5,488 nt of DNA, from the NCBI GenBank assembly GCA_937926755.1, contig CALBBA010000226.1, positions 1-5,488 of the forward strand, read 5' to 3'. Below the pieces are notes generated by a model that saw only the letters and a program-made list of their open reading frames with translations, made no database searches and was not told where the DNA came from. The position numbers and the translations under genes were made by a program. The DNA is from an uncultured Collinsella sp. (lineage in GTDB: Bacteria; Actinomycetota; Coriobacteriia; Coriobacteriales; Coriobacteriaceae). Of the stretch, positions 4,854-5,488 are shown one piece after another. Numbering within the stretch: position 1 is the stretch's first letter; the number at the start of each line of letters is the position of its first letter.

Positions 4854-5488
4854 ATGGGAGACAAAAAGAAATTCGCCCTTAACTTCGCCGCGCAAATCGC
4901 GGTACTCGGCACTCAGTTCATCATTAGCTTCGTTCTCACGCCGATCGTGCTCCAGAAGCTCGGCGACGAGGCATATGGGTTCGTAGGGCTGGTCAACAAC
5001 TTCGTCAGCTATGTCGCAATCATCACTGCAGCACTTAATGCCATGGCAAGCCGGTTCATCACGGTCTCCTACCATGAGGGGGATACCGAAAGGACCGAAG
5101 AGTATTTCTCTTCGGTCTTTTTCTCGAACTGTATTATGGCATTTGCAATTTTCTTGGGATCGGTGTTCCTCGCTGCTAACATAGAGACCCTTGTCAGTGT
5201 GACGCCGGAATTGGTCAGCGACTTGAGAATCACCGTTCTGCTCGCGTTCATGAATGCTGGGATAGGGCTGCTTACGGTCGTATTTGGTGTTGCGGCGTTC
5301 ATAAAAAACGAGTTATTCCTAAATTCCATCGGCCAGCTTCTCGGTTCGGTCCTTCGTGTCATCTTCCTGTTCGTCCTGTTCTGGGTAGCCTTCCCTCATA
5401 TGTGGTACTTCAGCGTCGCGGGCCTCGTGGCGACAGTCGTGACCGGCGCGGCGCAAGTTGCTGTGACACGCAGGCTCCTTCCCGAACT
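4854..5488 (+). CDS. wzx: Wzx-type flippase (polysaccharide transporter, MOP superfamily), 3'-partial
   Basis: The first 211 residues of a membrane protein expected to flip the lipid-linked repeat unit to the outer face for the polymerase; family members usually have about 400-500 residues and 12-14 helices, so roughly half is missing beyond the window. The start MGDKKKFALNFAAQ, followed by a first helix (about 11-29) and LGDEAYGFVGLVNNFVSY (36-53), is characteristic of Gram-positive polysaccharide flippases, as are LNAMASRFITVSY (61-73) and EYFSSVFFSN (83-92). Six hydrophobic segments are seen near 11-29, 41-60, 86-107, 124-147, 157-180 and 184-205. The ATG is 17 bases after the pyruvyl transferase stop and has no convincing ribosome binding site; translation may depend on coupling. 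An in-frame GTG at 4803 would add 17 residues unlike the family and also lacks a binding site. The frame is open to the window end with no internal damage. A terminator-shaped hairpin lies within codons about 80-90. Confidence 0.9.
   Translation, partial: MGDKKKFALNFAAQIAVLGTQFIISFVLTPIVLQKLGDEAYGFVGLVNNFVSYVAIITAALNAMASRFITVSYHEGDTERTEEYFSSVFFSNCIMAFAIFLGSVFLAANIETLVSVTPELVSDLRITVLLAFMNAGIGLLTVVFGVAAFIKNELFLNSIGQLLGSVLRVIFLFVLFWVAFPHMWYFSVAGLVATVVTGAAQVAVTRRLLPE
5093..5122 (+). terminator. Intrinsic-terminator-like hairpin inside the flippase gene
   Basis: GACCGAAGAG (5093-5102) pairs perfectly with CTCTTCGGTC (5108-5117) around a five-base loop TATTT and is followed at once by TTTTT (5118-5122). 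The stem can lengthen to about 15 pairs if two G-U pairs and the AAA/TTT pairs at the base are allowed. In shape this is a Rho-independent terminator on the + strand, but it sits about 240 bases into a coding gene, so it could act only as an attenuator or be a coincidence of the coding sequence EYFSSVFFS. The stem is moderate in GC and activity is not shown. Confidence 0.4.

Noticed and set aside
5365..5381. TCCTGTTC repeated after nine bases in the flippase gene.
   Set aside because: It encodes a hydrophobic Phe/Leu/Val helix where such similarity arises readily from codon use.

Overview
The window is an internal piece of a surface-polysaccharide (capsule or exopolysaccharide) gene cluster of the Wzx/Wzy type. 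All six genes are on the + strand and packed as one operon, with gaps or overlaps of at most about 17 bases. There are no RNA genes, insertion sequences, CRISPR arrays or long non-coding stretches. Strong AGGAGG-type ribosome binding sites, moderately high GC (judged by eye, not counted) and the protein types suggest a Gram-positive host-associated bacterium. An actinobacterium such as a Coriobacteriia member (Collinsella/Olsenella-like) is my guess, with low confidence.

Layout: (1) 1-1029, C-terminal part of a GT4-type glycosyltransferase whose start lies upstream of the window; (2) 1026-1518, a hexapeptide-repeat acetyltransferase of the serine-acetyltransferase/WcaB type, broken by a +1 frameshift at a run of seven G; (3) 1532-2455, a GT2 (GT-A fold) glycosyltransferase; (4) 2468-3706, a multi-spanning Wzy-type polymerase; (5) 3709-4836, a polysaccharide pyruvyl transferase; (6) 4854 to the window end, the N-terminal half of a Wzx-type flippase.

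How they work together (family knowledge plus inference): the two glycosyltransferases add sugars to a lipid-linked repeat unit at the inner face of the membrane. The acetyltransferase and the pyruvyl transferase decorate it with O-acetyl and acidic pyruvate groups. Wzx flips the unit across the membrane and Wzy polymerises it outside. Pyruvylation would make the polymer acidic; the frameshift may remove or switch the acetyl modification.

Beyond the gene list, the most notable signals are the G7 frameshift (possible phase variation, decay or sequencing error) and three strong hairpins inside coding sequence. These are a 12-bp stem with a 4-nt loop in gene 1, a perfect 14-bp inverted repeat in gene 5, and a terminator-shaped hairpin followed by TTTTT early in gene 6. 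A G6 tract at the end of gene 5 sits where gain of one G would fuse genes 5 and 6 in frame.
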